From contig NC_134281.1 in the NCBI RefSeq assembly GCF_949628215.1, positions 11,170,501 through 11,234,500 of the forward strand: DNA of 64,000 bases. The letters are read 5' to 3'. Of the stretch, positions 24,401 to 36,728 are shown one piece after another. Under the pieces are notes generated by a model, which was not told the DNA's origin, did not search any database, and worked only from the letters and a program-made list of their open reading frames with translations. A program made the position numbers and the translations under genes. The number at the start of each line of letters is the position of its first letter. Positions within the stretch are counted from its first letter, which is position 1. Source of the DNA: Phalacrocorax aristotelis. Lineage: Eukaryota; Chordata; Aves; Suliformes; Phalacrocoracidae.

Positions 24401-27400
24401 TCTTCTGGTGGAAGGCTGGATGTGTTTGAACATCCCAAACTTAGGCAGTTTCTCAACTGCATCCCCCCACTTTTTTTTTCTTTTCCCCTCTTCCGAGTGG
24501 CCTGCCATCAGCATGGGGTCCAACTGTAACAGTTCCTCAGTCTGTGTTGCTGCTTACACTTTTGCTGCAGAAATTCCCGACTTCCTGACAGAGGAGGAGT
24601 GCAAGCTCATCGTCCATCTGGCACAGCTGAAGGGGCTGCAGAAGAGCCAGATCCTACCAACAGATGACTATGAGGAAGCCATGGAAATGATAGAAATCAG
24701 CCAGATGGACATTTTCAATCTGCTGGACCACAATCAGGATGGGCAGCTGCAGCTCAAAGAGGTAGAGTGTGAGACGGACCTGGGGAGGTTTGCTGGGAGA
24801 CCCTCTGGCAGGTCCCCTCCTCAGATGGTCCCTTGATCACTCATGTGCTTGGGTGGGGCCGGACCCCAGTATATACCGATCGGTATTTGCTTAATTTGAT
24901 GTCTCAAGACTTGTGCTGGCCTTCAGCATGGAAGTTTCTGGGGAAATGTGCAGCAGTTGTGATGCTGTTGGGAGGTAGCAGTGGTCCTTGGCAGGTGATG
25001 TGTGTTTTGAATATGTTGGATGAAATGACAACCTAGGGCAAGGCTCCTTCCTCTGGAGGTCAGAGCCTGCTGAGAGCTCTCCAGGATACTGCATCTCTCT
25101 GTCCATGGGGAAAGGAAGCATTTTGTTCCAAGCCCTTGGACAAGTAAAAGCATTCACTGTTGTCATCAGTAGCTTTACTTTCCCTTCAGGAGAAAGAGCT
25201 GTGCCCCCTCCATCTCATGGCTGGTTAATCGAGTCCCAGCAGTCATTTGCCATGTCCTAAACTGGAAGTAACAGCACTCATCAGCCACACGCTGTGTGTG
25301 GCTGCCAGATGATTGTCACTGCAGTCTTCTTCCTGCAGAGACGTCCTGACGCCTGGCTGGCCGATGCTCTGCAGAGGAGAGCCCGCCAGGCCTCAAGCGG
25401 GGAATCTGCAGGGTTTCACTAGTATGAGAAGCTGGTGCCCAGTGTTGATCCATTTATGAATTTCAGGTGTTGACCCACACCCGGCTTGGGAATGGCAGGT
25501 GGATGACCCCTGAAAACATCCGGGAGATGTACACTGCAGTCAAGGCCGATCCTGATGGGAATGGTAAGAGCAGCTCCATGGGAATCCCTTTACCCTCAGC
25601 ACGCTGGATGCCTTGCATAGCTGTGCAGGGCAGAGCATGAGCCACGTCCCTGCGTAGGCCTTTTTCTCTAGCTTTGTTCTTCAAATGAAAATAACACCGA
25701 TTTAGAGGCCTTCACAGAAAAGTAAAATCAGCGTAAACCTGTTGTCGCAGCACTGCTGCCCCTTCATCACCAGTCTGGTAGCAGACTAGTTCTACCGCCT
25801 GGTCTTGGATCTGGCAGAAGCAGGACCAGAATACAACTCCACACTCCCTCTCCCCTGTCAGACTTGCCTTGGCTCGTGCCCAGCTGTAACAGGACCTTCA
25901 GGGTGTGCTTCTGCTCCTGTGGTCTGAGAGACCACTTGGACCCTGACTACACAGCTCTTGTTACCTGTGCTGCAGGTTTTAAGATGCACACTCTGCTTCC
26001 CCCCCCCCCATTTTCAGGGAGACTTCTGCAGCGGGCTAGGAGTGCTGCATCACTGGCAGGGGAGGGCAGACTAAGTGGAGGGGAGGGTAGTCTTGTTGGT
26101 CAGCCTTTGTTGCTGACCCCCTCTCTGCTGCTGCAAACTGTCTGTATTGTGTGAGGCCACTTCTGCCCCTCCTGCCTCCCATCTCCTAAGGGCTCCTGCT
26201 GGTCCGGACATGCACTCTAACCTCTGCTGCTCTAATTAGAGTGGCCTCAATTAAGCAATTCTCCATTTCCTAATCAAATTAAGTGGACACACAGGCTCTG
26301 CACACTGTCTTCCAGTGACCTGGCTTTGACAGCTGCCCAGGAGGAGCTGCTCTGGAGTTGAAGCCGTACCCATGTGAATGCCTAAATATCCGGAGAGCAG
26401 CCCATGCCCGCCCTGCTCCTCTGGGCTGGTGGCATTCTTGGCAGGGGTAGGAGCATATGACTGAGTCATCAGTGCCTTTTCCACCGTTCTGGACATTAAC
26501 AAATGAAAGGTCCTGTTAAAGTGCTCTCGGCAGGATCTTGCTTCCAGACTGCTGCTTCCCTCTGTTGTCAGATTGGTAGGTGACACCAAGAGACCAGGTC
26601 ACAACCTGGATGTGGCACTGCATCATCGAAGACCACGCGGAGCAAGGGGAAGTAAGGACAGCGAGACACTAGAAATAATAATGGTGTGGATAATTTGGTC
26701 ACGACCACTGGCACCTGAGGAAATGTCCCAGGCTGACCCTGGTGGCTGGTCCATCCTCCTGCTGGGGGGTGCTGTGTGCCCAGGGAGCAGAGCTGGTGCC
26801 ACAGCAGCACTGGGTTTGCTGCCTGAGCAAGCTCTACTCGCAGCCCATGATGCGTGCTGGCTGCTGGGTAGCCTGGTGCAGTGCTCCGCATGCTCTGGTC
26901 CCCAGTGCAGGGCTTCCTTCTTCTCCAGAAAGGGGAAACAACAAATGTGAGGATTTGAAAGTCCATCCCTTGCCAAGTCCAGCTGAGCACAAACAAGAAA
27001 TACCTGTTTTGGTAGAAACCATTTTTTTACCTCTCGCTTTTCTGTCATTTCTACTTAGGCGAGATCTTGCTCTGTTGTATTTCTTGCTCGTTTTGCAGTA
27101 ACACAAATGCAGAAGAATGTACCGCTTTTTCTGGGTTTGGCTTTTTTAAATTACCATGCAAGGTAGAAAATGTGGTCGGAGGTGTCCCACTCTGCTCTTA
27201 AACGTGTCTATTTAAATATCTAAGTAACAAGCTCCAAGGCATCAGGTGGTGCAGGCTTTTTAGCTATGGCACTGGGTATGTTAGAACTGTAGCTGCTTTT
27301 TCTCTCTTTTGATGGATTGGTTTGTGTGTTTTAGGAGCTTTTTAAAGTTCAAAATGGTATTTTGCCTGTCCCAGTTCTGACCCTGCACGGCATCTAACAG

Positions 27401-30400
27401 TCCACTTTTGCAGGTCACTCTGTGTCCTCTACTCTGCTAAAGGCGAGAGCGGTGCTGGGGCCTGTAATCCTGCATGTAGGGGGTGCAGCCTGTGGCTGGC
27501 ACCCTGGTGGACCCTGAATGGGGTGTGTTTGAGGAAGGCAGTTTCTGCAGTGCCCTCAGCTGGTGGTTTCTCTGAGTACAGGACACCAAGAACTATTACC
27601 TGCAGCAGAGTGGGCCAGCTTTTCCTTTCTTCCTGTAGGTGTGCTGAGTTTGGAGGAGTTCAAACAATTGAATATCCGTGATTTCCACAAGTACATGGGG
27701 AGCCAGAAAGTGAAGATGAGTGACTTGGTGCGCAACAGCCAGCACACCTGGCTGTACCAGGGCGAAGGGGCACACCAGGTTATGAGATCCATACGGCAAA
27801 GGTAAGGACCAGGCCGCCAAGGGACGGTTGGATTTGTGTAGGCACAAGGACCACCTGTGTCGGGAAAGGCAGTGGCAGACTTGCTAATATTCACACTTCC
27901 TAATTGCCTGAAAGTCTTAGGCGTATAAAGAGCAACGAACGCAGACGTGAAATGGGGAGAGGAGGTTTTCATTAGAACAAGAATTTGTATTGTCCCATGG
28001 AAAAGGAAAAAGAAAAATCAAACCTGTCAGCATCTCCGTTCATTTTTGGGAACAGCCCTGTAAAACCAAGAAGACTTGGCATTATATGAAATAATTCATT
28101 CTAGTTAGTAAATGAGCTTACTGGGAGAAACTGGCCATTTCCAATGCTGTCTGGGTGCCAGTAGCTGTTGTCATTTGCTTTAGTTACTCATGCATTTCAC
28201 TGAAATCTGTCTTAGCTGTTCAGAGCTGACTTTTTAACAAGCACGACTTCACCTCAAGTAAGCCGAGTTAGTTTAATCCTCCGAGCACACAGATCGCAGG
28301 GCAGCTCACAGCAGATGGGAGAACCTCTTACCCTTCCCTTCATCTCAGAGTTGGTACTGGGAAGTGCTGAAACCCAGCACGCAGGCCAAATTGTTTAGCT
28401 GTGGTGAGTTTCAGATAATTGGCTGGAGACTGTCTTGTTCTTGTGGTGCTGGTCCTTTCCCAGAACGTGGGTGGGTAAAATCTGTCCTGAGGCTTGAAAA
28501 CGGCTGTTGGCCACTCCTTTTCTTCAGTGCATTCCAGCAGGAGAATGGGGTTGCATATTGCCTTGATTAGAGTAGACTGTGGCTGCCACCTTCTCCATGC
28601 CAGCTAGCCAGCGTACAGAAGCATCAGCATACTGCTTTTACCCTCTTCAGTTGGCCGCTGTTACAAGGATGTGAAGACATAGCGCTGAAGGGAGGCTGTT
28701 ACAGTCCTCCCTGGGACCGTGTGGTGCCTGGAGGGGCTTTGCCTGGGTGCTGCCCCAAGGGCTTCACCGGTCCAAATTCTCAGAGCTCTGAGTGTTCTTT
28801 GGCAGGTCTCGAGAGGTACCTGCTTGCCTTGGGGATGATCTCAGATGTAGCAGCGGAAAAATCCCAGAGCAGGAGGGCTCCGGTCTTCTTGATCACTTCC
28901 CGTGTCCCTCTGCCCTGGGGGGAGGCTGCTGAAAAGGCAACAGGGAAAGGTGAGTTAGGTGACAAGAATATTCCTAGAGCTAGTCTCTCGTTCACTCTCA
29001 GCAGGGGCCCTGTGCTTTTCTAACTGTCCCCAAGGTCTGTAGGTGGTGTGCAGGAGTCCAGAGGAGCCATGAGATGGCACGTAAAGGCTCCAGGGACACA
29101 CACAGAAGGGATCTTGCTGAGCAAGCAAAGTCTTCCTGAGAGCAGTCCTCCTGGAGATGCACCCTTCGGTTTCGGGGGTTTTTTTGTTAACCTTGCAAGG
29201 ACTTTCTGAGCTGATGCTGATGGTCCAACAGATCTGTAAGGACCTAGTTATCTCTTGGCATGCTTGCTGCAGTCCATCTGTCTCTCCATTCTGTTGGGAA
29301 AGGGGGTTATCTTTCTCTGGATTTATTTGGTGCTTGCAAGTAGCAGCCGACCAGGTTGATGGTGCTTTCCCCTTACCTTGCTCTGCTCCCCTCTTCCCCA
29401 GGGTGATGCGCCTGACTCGCTTGCCCCCCGAGATTGTGGAGCACAGTGAGCCCCTCCAGGTTGTGCGGTACGACCAAGGAGGTCACTACCATGCCCACAT
29501 GGACAGTGGCCCTGTCTTCCCCGAGACAGCCTGCAGCCACACCAAGCTGGTCGCCAATGAAAGCGCCCCCTTTGAGACCTCATGCCGGTAAGGTCTGCTT
29601 TGGCACAATCTGCAACATGTTAGAGAGGAGGTGTGGAGAACCATTTCGCCTCACCTCATGTGGGACTTGGTGCTCAGGTTGTGGGCTTGCAAACCAGCTC
29701 TGGAGACCATTGGCGTGAAGGGGTCTGAAGAGGGTGGTGGGTGAATCCTGCAAGTCCATGGAGCTGGTGCAAGGAGTAGGGCAGAGTGATTCTGCAGAGT
29801 GGCTGGGCCATCCCCACCAGCAGCTAGAAACACACCCTCAGAGGCTAAATCCCTACCCATTGCAGGTGGGAATTTTGTTTGTTGTCCTTGTCTTGTCCTT
29901 GGAGAAAAGCTGATGATGTAAATCATGTATCTTGTGATGTCTTGGAGGAACGGCTGTATGTATGGTAGAAGGGCAGGGTGCAGACAGCCCCTGTGCATCT
30001 GTTCCTGTTCCAGTTGTGTCCCCTGACAGCCGCTCTGTCTTGCAGGTATGTGACAGTGCTGTTCTACCTGAACAATGTGACTGGGGGCGGTGAAACAGTC
30101 TTTCCTATAGCTGATAACAGGACGTACGAAGAGATGGTAAATGAGTCTCGCCTACATGTTACCTGTGAGGATTCTGAGTCCCTCTTTGATTGCCTTTATT
30201 CACTGGGGCTGCAGAAGGGGTCCAGTGTGCGAGATTGGTGGACGTTAGCCTTCGTAGCTAGAGCATGGGGAAACTCTGTCTCTCTGGGGCCAAGGGAAGA
30301 GGCGCAGGGCTTTGACAGCTGCATCTCTCCCCGCTCAGAGGTGTGAGGGGTGGTCTGTTGGCCTTGCTGCCATAACACGGGTCCTGCTTGCTTCTGTCTG

Positions 30401-32313
30401 GGCAGGTTTTCTCAGGCTAAGTCTCAGCAGGTATGTTGTGCTCCTGTCAGGCAGTGTGTTAAGGAATGGGCGGCTGCTCTAGGCACAAACCTCCATGGGG
30501 CTGAAACTGGCTGTTCCGGGTGGGTTGTGAAAGCCCTGTCCTGCGCAGCATCAGCCTTGAGCTGTTCCTTTGGGGTGGTCAGGCAAAGGGCAGGATGACG
30601 TCTGGCAGCAGAGGCTGCCAGGAGTGTGTGCGCTTTGTTCCAGCCCCATTTGCGACACCTCTGTGGTTTCTTGCCAGTCTTTGATCCAGAACGATGTTGA
30701 CCTGCGAGATACTCGGAAAAACTGCGACAAGGGCAATTTGCGAGTGAAACCTCAGCAAGGCACTGCTGTCTTCTGGTACAACTACCTGTCAGATGGAGAA
30801 GGTACAGTCCTGTTTCAAGATTTGGCTCTTGGGAGGGGTAGGACTGCAGGAGGTGACAGCCGTTGTCATCTTGCGGCAGCTGAGAGCTCAGAAGAGACCC
30901 AAAGGGTGGTAGCTGCCTGCTAGTGGGAAATGTAGAGTCTACTTGTCACCAGCTGGGTAGGAGCTTCCTGACCCTGAAAGGCCTTTGTTTTCAGGCAGTA
31001 GGTCAGTGGCTCCTGATGTCTTTGCGGGACAGGACTGGCTAGCAAACAAAGACCTTGGCTGCACTAGCCATCGCCAGCTGCCTTCTATCCCACTGTGCAA
31101 GCTGAAACTCCTGCTGGAACTCAGTCTGCAATTCAAAATGTTTCACTGATGTGGTGTTGCCCAAAGGGGCAGGGAGGGGAGGTAGACAAAGGCACGGCCA
31201 TCAGCTCTGCAGCACAGGGAGGCATGGCCCAACTCCTGCTTTATAGCTCAACTGCAGCCTGATGATATGTGTCCTCGGGGCTGTTTTTCTGACGAAGTGC
31301 AGCGTGGTTTTCCCTGACAGCCAGGCTGGGGGATTGACATGAGTCTTGGAAGATTCTGGTTGCTGGTGAGTATGACTCCAGAGTGCTTTGACGGCAGATT
31401 TTGAGCAGTGGTGGGAGCAAGGAGTATAGCATCTCAGCTCCCCTGGGAGCAGCCCATGTTTCCATTTCTAGAAAAATCCACAGAGGAGGTCACAAGACCA
31501 GTGTTTCGGCTGTTGGATGATAATATCAAGACCATCAGTCTCCTGTAAGAAGAGCCCTGTTGTGTTTTTATGAGCAAATTGTTCCTAAATGGAAGGCGGC
31601 TACTGATGCAAGTCAGCCACAGAAAAACCATGGGTCCTCTGTAAGAAGAGGGTCACTTAGAGCTGCTGAAATGCAATCTCTAATAGGGCTGGGGGCCTCT
31701 GGCGTCCACAGGCCTTCTCGTGGCAGCACCCATCTCTTCCACACCAGCCTGCCGTTTTGGGAAGAGCAGAGAAAAATGGCAGCCGTGATGCAGAATACAG
31801 GAGCCCCTTGTGCTGGGTGGAAACATGGAGGCAAGCAGCATTCTGCACTTGGGGAGCCTGCCCTGGCAAGCTGTTTGTAGGTGCTAGGGTGGGGTAGCTG
31901 GATGGAGGTAGATGGAGGGGTGCCAGGAGGAGCCAACTCCTGTAAGGTGTATCTGAGCTAAAATCCAAGCAGGAGGTGTGAGCCAGAGAGCTGGTGTCAG
32001 TGTTGAGGGGCTGTGCCCCACTGTGCAGTCCCGGCTATACTGTTCTGCCATGCTCCTGGCCACCTCCTAACAGGGCTTATGTTCCGCAGGCTGGGTGGGG
32101 GAGCTGGACGACTTCGCCCTGCATGGGGGCTGCCTGGTCACCCAAGGCACCAAGTGGATTGCCAACAACTGGATCAATGTGGATCCCAACCGGCGGCGAC
32201 AGCTGCAGTTCCAGCAGGAGATGGAGCGCTACGCGGGGGCGGGGGCCGAGCCCGGAGCCCCGGGCGAGTGGACAGTGGATAAAGCCTACAGCGGCGTGCA
32301 CCTGGAGCTGTAG
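14808..32313 (+). CDS. P4HTM: P4HTM, transmembrane prolyl 4-hydroxylase
   Basis: ER-membrane 2-oxoglutarate/Fe(II) dioxygenase; the family hydroxylates prolines, HIF-alpha included. Exons: 14808-15092, 15167-15248, 24571-24761, 25467-25563, 27639-27801, 29402-29587, 30046-30136, 30678-30801, 32090-32313, giving 480 aa (human 502). The N-terminus is Ala7-Gly9, then a membrane segment around residues 40-64 ([20 protein letters not shown]). Exon 3 carries an EF-hand loop ([12 protein letters not shown]) and exons 4-5 a second ([14 protein letters not shown]). Catalytic residues are the HAHMD His and Asp (about 302-304, exon 6), a distal His in LHGGCLV and the 2-oxoglutarate Lys in GTKW (exon 9). 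N-glycosylation sequons NVT and NRT lie in exon 7. Intron 1 is only 74 bp and starts with GC instead of GT. Intron 2 is 9.3 kb and holds an antisense gene. Confidence 0.97.
15093..15166 (+). other. P4HTM: P4HTM intron 1, 74-bp GC-AG intron
   Basis: Exon 1 ends in codons for LEGIK and exon 2 resumes with VGHTQ, as in mammalian P4HTM. The base pair after the exon is GC (AAG|GCAAGG), close to the known GC-donor consensus. The acceptor is CCGCAG. The intron is extremely GC-rich and close to the minimum length for vertebrates. Confidence 0.8.
18948..22399 (-). CDS. SZL: Sizzled/Crescent-type secreted frizzled-related protein
   Basis: Secreted Wnt/BMP-pathway modulator; Sizzled of frog and fish inhibits tolloid/BMP1 proteases, protecting Chordin, while Crescent binds Wnts. 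Four exons (minus): 22399-22074, 21339-21167, 20242-20153, 19282-18948, 307 aa. The start at 22399 gives a signal peptide with core [14 protein letters not shown], cleaved near GAWA|SY; an upstream in-frame ATG at 22459 falls before the expected transcription start. The frizzled Cys-rich domain spans exons 1-2 ([45 protein letters not shown]). Exons 3-4 encode a netrin-like domain ([18 protein letters not shown], ending RRWKHHRC). Exon structure is that of SFRP genes. The family is certain; the choice between Sizzled and Crescent is not. It lies antisense within P4HTM intron 2. Confidence 0.9.
22471..22479 (-). promoter_or_regulatory. TATA box of the SFRP gene
   Basis: On the minus strand the sequence reads CTATAAAAG, a near-perfect TATA box. 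It lies about 75 bp upstream of the chosen ATG, so transcription would start near 22445, leaving a 5' UTR of about 45 bases. This also excludes the in-frame ATG at 22459 as the start. A TATA promoter suits a tightly regulated developmental gene, unlike the CpG-island promoters around it. Confidence 0.7.
23479..23496 (+). repeat. CAC trinucleotide microsatellite
   Basis: Six perfect ACC/CAC units in P4HTM intron 2. Confidence 0.9.
24194..24347 (+). mobile_element. Possible ancient hAT/MER5-like non-autonomous DNA transposon
   Basis: The left end (AGCAGCAGCTCCCAGACTG) and the inverted right end (AGCAGCAGTTCCTAAATG) are alike over about 18 bases and resemble the CAGTGGTTCTCAAACTGTGG-type ends of Charlie/MER5 elements. 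The element is about 154 bp with no coding capacity. Target-site duplications are not clear, so it may be old and eroded. Confidence 0.4.
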
Positions 32314-32329
32314 GGTTGGGGGTCGGGTT

Positions 32330-33950
32330 GGGTGTGAGGCTGTCTGCGCCCACGTGGCCTTTTCCCGCGCTGGGCGGAGGGGCGGGGACGCGTGGCGCGC
32401 CAATAAAGCGTGGAGAGGTAGGCGGTGCCTCCGCGTGTTCTGGGGCGGGGCGGCGGGGTCAGGCCAATGAGCGGTGGCGGCAAGATGGAGTCGGTGGCTC
32501 TGGTGGCGCCGGTAACGGCGCTCGAGTTCGTGGGGGACGTGCTGCTGGCGGGTGAGCGCGGGGCCGGCGTCGGGACCGGCGCCGTGGGCGGGAGAAGGGG
32601 CGGCGGCGGCGGTGGCTGACGAGGTGTCCCGTAGGCACGGGCCCGGAGGTGGCGGCGTTCCGGCTGAGCGGCGGCGGCGGCGGCACGGCGGGGCGGCGGA
32701 GCGTGCTGCGTGAGGCCGACGTGCAGGGGCTGCGAGCCGAGCCCGGCCCCGGGGGCGGCGGCGGGTCGGTGGTGCGGGTGGCGGCCTTCGGCGGGCGGTG
32801 GCTGGCCGTGGTGGCGGTGCGGCGCGGCGGGGCGGGCAGCGGGCCGCGGCTGGCGGCGTGCGGCGGCGGGGCAGCGCGGGAGCTGGGGGCGCGGGTGTGG
32901 GAGGCGCGGTGGGCGGCGGGCGGGCGGCTGGCGCTGGCGCTGGGCAGCGGGTCCGTGGGGCTGTACGAGTGGCGGGGCGGCGGGGGCTGGTTGCGGCGGG
33001 CGAGCTGCGGCGGGGCCGGGGCGCTGCGCTGTGCCGTGCTGGCGGGGACGGGCTGGGAGCGGTTGGCGCTGGCGGCCGGTACGGCGACGGGGAGCGTGGT
33101 GGTGTGGCGGGCAGCGGCGGCGGCGGCCCCACGGCGGAGGCTGCTCGGGCACCGGGGCGCGGTGCTGGCCCTCTGCTACGCGGCGGCGCGGGGGCTGCTA
33201 GCCTCCGCCTCCGAGGACCGCAGCGTGCGGGTCTGGGCCGTGGGCGAGATGGGCGGCGGGGACGGCTCCTGCCTGATGGTGTGCTACGGGCACGGGTCGC
33301 GGGTGGCCGCCGTGGCGCTGCGAGGGCCGTGCCCGGTCAGCGCCGGGGAGGACGGCGCCTGCCTGGAGTGGGACGGCGGCGGGGGCGTGCTGCGGGCGCG
33401 GCGGGGGCACCGCGGAGCCCTGCGGGCCCTGGCCCTGCGCCCCGCCGGCGGCTGCCTCGCCACGGGCGGCGATGACGGTGGTGTCCGGTTCTGCCGGCCC
33501 CGGCGGGAGGCTCTGGACGGCGCCCCGGTGGCGGCGGCGCTGGGGGCCCCGGGGCGGCCGCGGGCCGTGGTGCTGGCGGGGCCGCGGCGGGTGCTGGCGC
33601 TGGGCGAGGCGGGCGGGCTGACGGCTTACGAGGCGGCGGAGGGGCGCTGGGTGCCGGTGCTGCCCAACGCCACCACCGGCGGGACCCGCGGGGTGCTGGC
33701 GGCCGCCCCCCTGCCCGGCGGGGCCCAGGCGCTCTGTGCCCTAGCCGGAGGTGACGGGCGCCTCCTCATCTTCGCCCTGGGGCACCCCGAGGCTTCCACC
33801 GGTCTGAGGCTGTTCGAGGGGGCCGTGCGCGGGCTGGGCTGGGTCCCCCGCCCCGGGCTGCCCCCCGACACTGCTGCCGCCCTCCTGGTCTCCGGGCCCG
33901 ACGGGGAGGTGATCTGGCTGGACGTTGCCCACCGCCCTGGGCAGGAACCC
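32330..33950. promoter_or_regulatory. CpG island over WDR6 promoter and first exons
   Basis: Very CG-rich sequence covers the P4HTM 3' end, the WDR6 start codon (32485) and about 1.3 kb of WDR6 exon 2. CCAAT boxes lie at 32400 and 32464 and there is no TATA box. Confidence 0.75.
32400..32407 (+). promoter_or_regulatory. P4HTM poly(A) signal fused with a CCAAT box
   Basis: The string CCAATAAA holds an AATAAA (32402-32407), 89 bp after the P4HTM stop, overlapping a CCAAT box (32400-32404) upstream of WDR6. A second CCAAT lies at 32464-32468, 17 bp before the WDR6 ATG. Confidence 0.65.
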
Positions 33951-36728
33951 CAGGTGCGGCTCATGGGACGCTACCTCCTGCCCCCCTGCAAGCAGTGCTG
34001 GCACACCTGCGCAGCCTTCCTGCCCCAGGAAGGGCTGCTGGTCTGCGGGGACCGCCGGGGTTCCCTCCTCCTCTTCCCTTGCAGCAGCTCCCCAGGGCAG
34101 GCTGCGGAAAGCACTGGCATCGCCAATGGCAGCACAGACCCAGTCAGCGAGGACTGCGGCAGACAGTCGGAGCTCTCTTGCTTGTCGCACAAAGGGGCTC
34201 TTCCCCTTGAGGCCCCGCTTTCTGTGCTCTTCGGGCTCCACGGGAAGACAGGGGTTACTTCAGTGACCTGCCACGGGGGCTACATTTACAGCACCGGTCG
34301 GGATGGCTGCTACCGCCAGCTCTGCCTGCAAGGCCAGCGGTTGGAGGTACTGCGGAAGTACAGGCCCTGCAAAGGGCTGCAGTGGATCGAGGAGCTGCGC
34401 TTCACCCTGGATGGGGACCTGCTCGTGCTGGGCTTTCACTCTGACAACTTTGTGGTGTGGAGCAGCAGGACCGGCACAAACCTCCACTGTGTCCCCTGTG
34501 GCGGGGGGCACCGCTCCTGGAGCTACTGCAGCAGCTCCTCGACTGAGGCTTTCGCCTTTGTCAAGCGCGGGGATGTGATGCTGTACCGCCGCGAGGCTGA
34601 GCCCTGCGAGCAGCAGGTGCTCTTGGCGTCCCTGCATGGGCGGGAGATTACCTGCGTACGGCGCCTGGGGGCCGTGGAGGTGCCCGGCCACACTGCCCTG
34701 AACATCTTCGTCACTGGCAGCGAGGACACCACGGCCTGCGTTGTAGTGCTCAGTGAGCGCTCCCGGGGGGCCGTGCCACTCGCCCGGCTCAGCGACCACA
34801 TTTCCAGTGTTAGGGCACTGGCGCTGGCTGGCCCCACGGGATCTGACCACAAGGGCTTGTCTGCTCTGCTCTTCTCTGCGGGTGGCCGGGCACAGATCGA
34901 GTGCTACCAGCTGCTGTGTGCTTGGGACCCAGCCTCTGAGAGTGCCGTGGCCTGCCAGGTCGTCCATGTGGCCTCCCACCGGCTGGACAAGCACTGGGAG
35001 CGGAAGAAGAACAGGCACAAGCTTGTCAAGATGGACCCGGAGACGAGGTGAATCTCAGGGACCACACCAGGCAGGGTTAGCAGTGACCACACTCTGGGAT
35101 AACGCTGGGAACTGTGCTGGCCTCCACTGGGATGCCCCTTTGTGTGGCTGCAGGCTCAGCTGAGGCAGAAGGAGCTGGCTTGGCTTTAGGCACATGTCCC
35201 ATGCCCAGTAGCTGGGCCTGGAGGGGCTTTGGGGGTTAGGGAAAGGCTCAGTCTTTCTTCCTGCCTCCTCTGAGTGCTCAGAGCTGCATCCCACACTGGG
35301 TGCTCTGCTGGGCCACCCGCCTCCCCGGGGCCACAGGTATCACCAAGGTGTCAGTGAGCGTCACGTTTGCTGCAGGTACATGTCCCTGTCGGTCATACCC
35401 GGGACCAGCTCCGAGCAGCTGCCGACAATCTGGAAGTTCCTGGCTGCCGCCTGCAGTGATGGATCAGTCCGGTGAGGAGTTGTTGCAGTGCTTGGCAGGG
35501 AGAACAGAGCTGGGGCTGGCAAGGGGGAATGGGAGCAGAGCAGGCTCTGTGGGAGAGGCTCTGCCATGGATGTGGCTGGCCCTGAGCCACTAGCACGACA
35601 GCACATGGTGGGAAGTGTGGGCAGAGGTGCTGGGAGCCCCCTTCTGCCACGACTGACTGCCTTTCACTCCAACACAGGGTCTTTGGGCTGCTGGAGGCTG
35701 CCCGGAAGCTGGTGCTGGTGGCAGAGTCATTTCACCACCAGCGCTGTGTGCTGAAGGTGGAGGCATTCCTGCACACGCAGGCAGGAAGGGAGAGGTGAGT
35801 CCTGAACGCCATGCAGTGATGACCAAGGCTCTGGGGAGAAGAGTTTCTCCTCACAGGGATGGCAGCGGCAGCCTAGTGGCTGGAGGGAAAGGAAAAATCG
35901 GTTTGCAGGGGCTGTTCTGCCACTTCCCTGGATCTCGGTGGGGACCCTCAGGGCTGCCTGTCACAGGGCTGTGGCCAGAGGCTCCCCCAACACCTCTTCT
36001 CTAGGAGGCACCTTCTGTGCAGCGCAGCCACTGACGGCAGCATCGCCTTCTGGGACATCACCAGCCTCATCACAGATGCGATGGATGCCCTGCACCAAGC
36101 GGAGGGAGAGATGCAGCCCCTGGGTTGGTGTTGCTGCCAGCAGCTCTACTCTGCGTCCTGGGGGGGACAGCTGGTGGCCCCTCTGCTCCCTCTGGCCAAG
36201 GTGAGCATCACTCTCCTGACCAAGCCTGTTTCCCCAGCCCTGGGCACCCCACTGCTCACCATCATGGCCCACAGCTGCGGTGTGAACAGCCTCCATGTCC
36301 ACGTGATGCCAGAGGGACAGTACCTGGTGGCCAGTGGCAGTGATGACGGCTCGATCCATGTTTGCCTGCTGGAGATGGCATCAGGCGGGGACGAGGCTGC
36401 AGCAGGGACCTGCCTGCGCATCCTGGAGCGGGTGGCCAGGCCCTGCGCCCACGCCGCCCATGTGACAGGGATCCGGGTGCTGCAGCCAGACCTGCTGCTC
36501 TCTGCCTCGGTGGACCAGCGCCTGACGCTGTGGCACCGGGGCCCGGGCGGGCTGGACGCACTCAGCACCACCTTCTTCCATGTGCCTGACATGGCCGAGC
36601 TGGACTGCTGGGAGGTGACAGAGGCTGGCGGGGAGCTGCGGTACTGCTGCGTGCTCTGCGGGCAGGGCCTGGAGATGCTGCACAGCATGGCCCCCCCCAG
36701 GCCCGCTCTGCTGGAGGCTCCCCAGTAA
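32485..36728 (+). CDS. WDR6: WDR6, WD40 partner of the tRNA 2'-O-methyltransferase FTSJ1
   Basis: WD-repeat protein; the human protein pairs with FTSJ1 (yeast Trm734-Trm7) to 2'-O-methylate position 34 of tRNAs such as tRNA-Phe. Exons: 32485-32551, 32635-35047, 35376-35471, 35678-35794, 36005-36728, giving 1138 aa (human 1121). The second exon is 2.4 kb and encodes most of the protein. WD repeats are clear, for example ASEDRSVRVWAVG and ISSVRALAL, and later ASGSDDGSIHVCLLEM and LSASVDQRLTLW. Family signature stretches include RYLLPPCKQCWHTCAAFLP, CGDRRGSLLLFP, TSVTCHGGYIYSTGRDG and HVPDMAELDCW. The first introns are short (83 bp for intron 1). The N-terminal third is very GC-rich and Gly/Arg/Ala-laden, likely from CpG-island composition. 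No defect is seen. Confidence 0.97.

Larger units (their letters stand above)
15249..24570 (+). other. P4HTM: P4HTM intron 2 (9.3 kb), host of an antisense gene
   Basis: It is bounded by GTGAGT and TTTGCTGCAG, and the split Glu codon (G|AA) is restored across it. The SFRP gene at 18948-22399 lies inside on the minus strand. Outside that gene I see a possible hAT-type remnant at 24194-24347, a short CAC array at 23479-23496 and otherwise no recognisable content. Confidence 0.85.

Noticed and set aside
32077-33152. Open frames of 351 and 288 codons opposite WDR6
   Set aside because: They are antisense shadows of the GC-rich WDR6 exon 2 and P4HTM last exon, rich in Pro and Arg, with no family resemblance.
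36201-36237. Apparent intron (GTGAGC ... CCCCAG) inside WDR6 exon 5
   Set aside because: It is 37 bases long, too short for vertebrate splicing, and reading through keeps the WDR6 frame on both sides.
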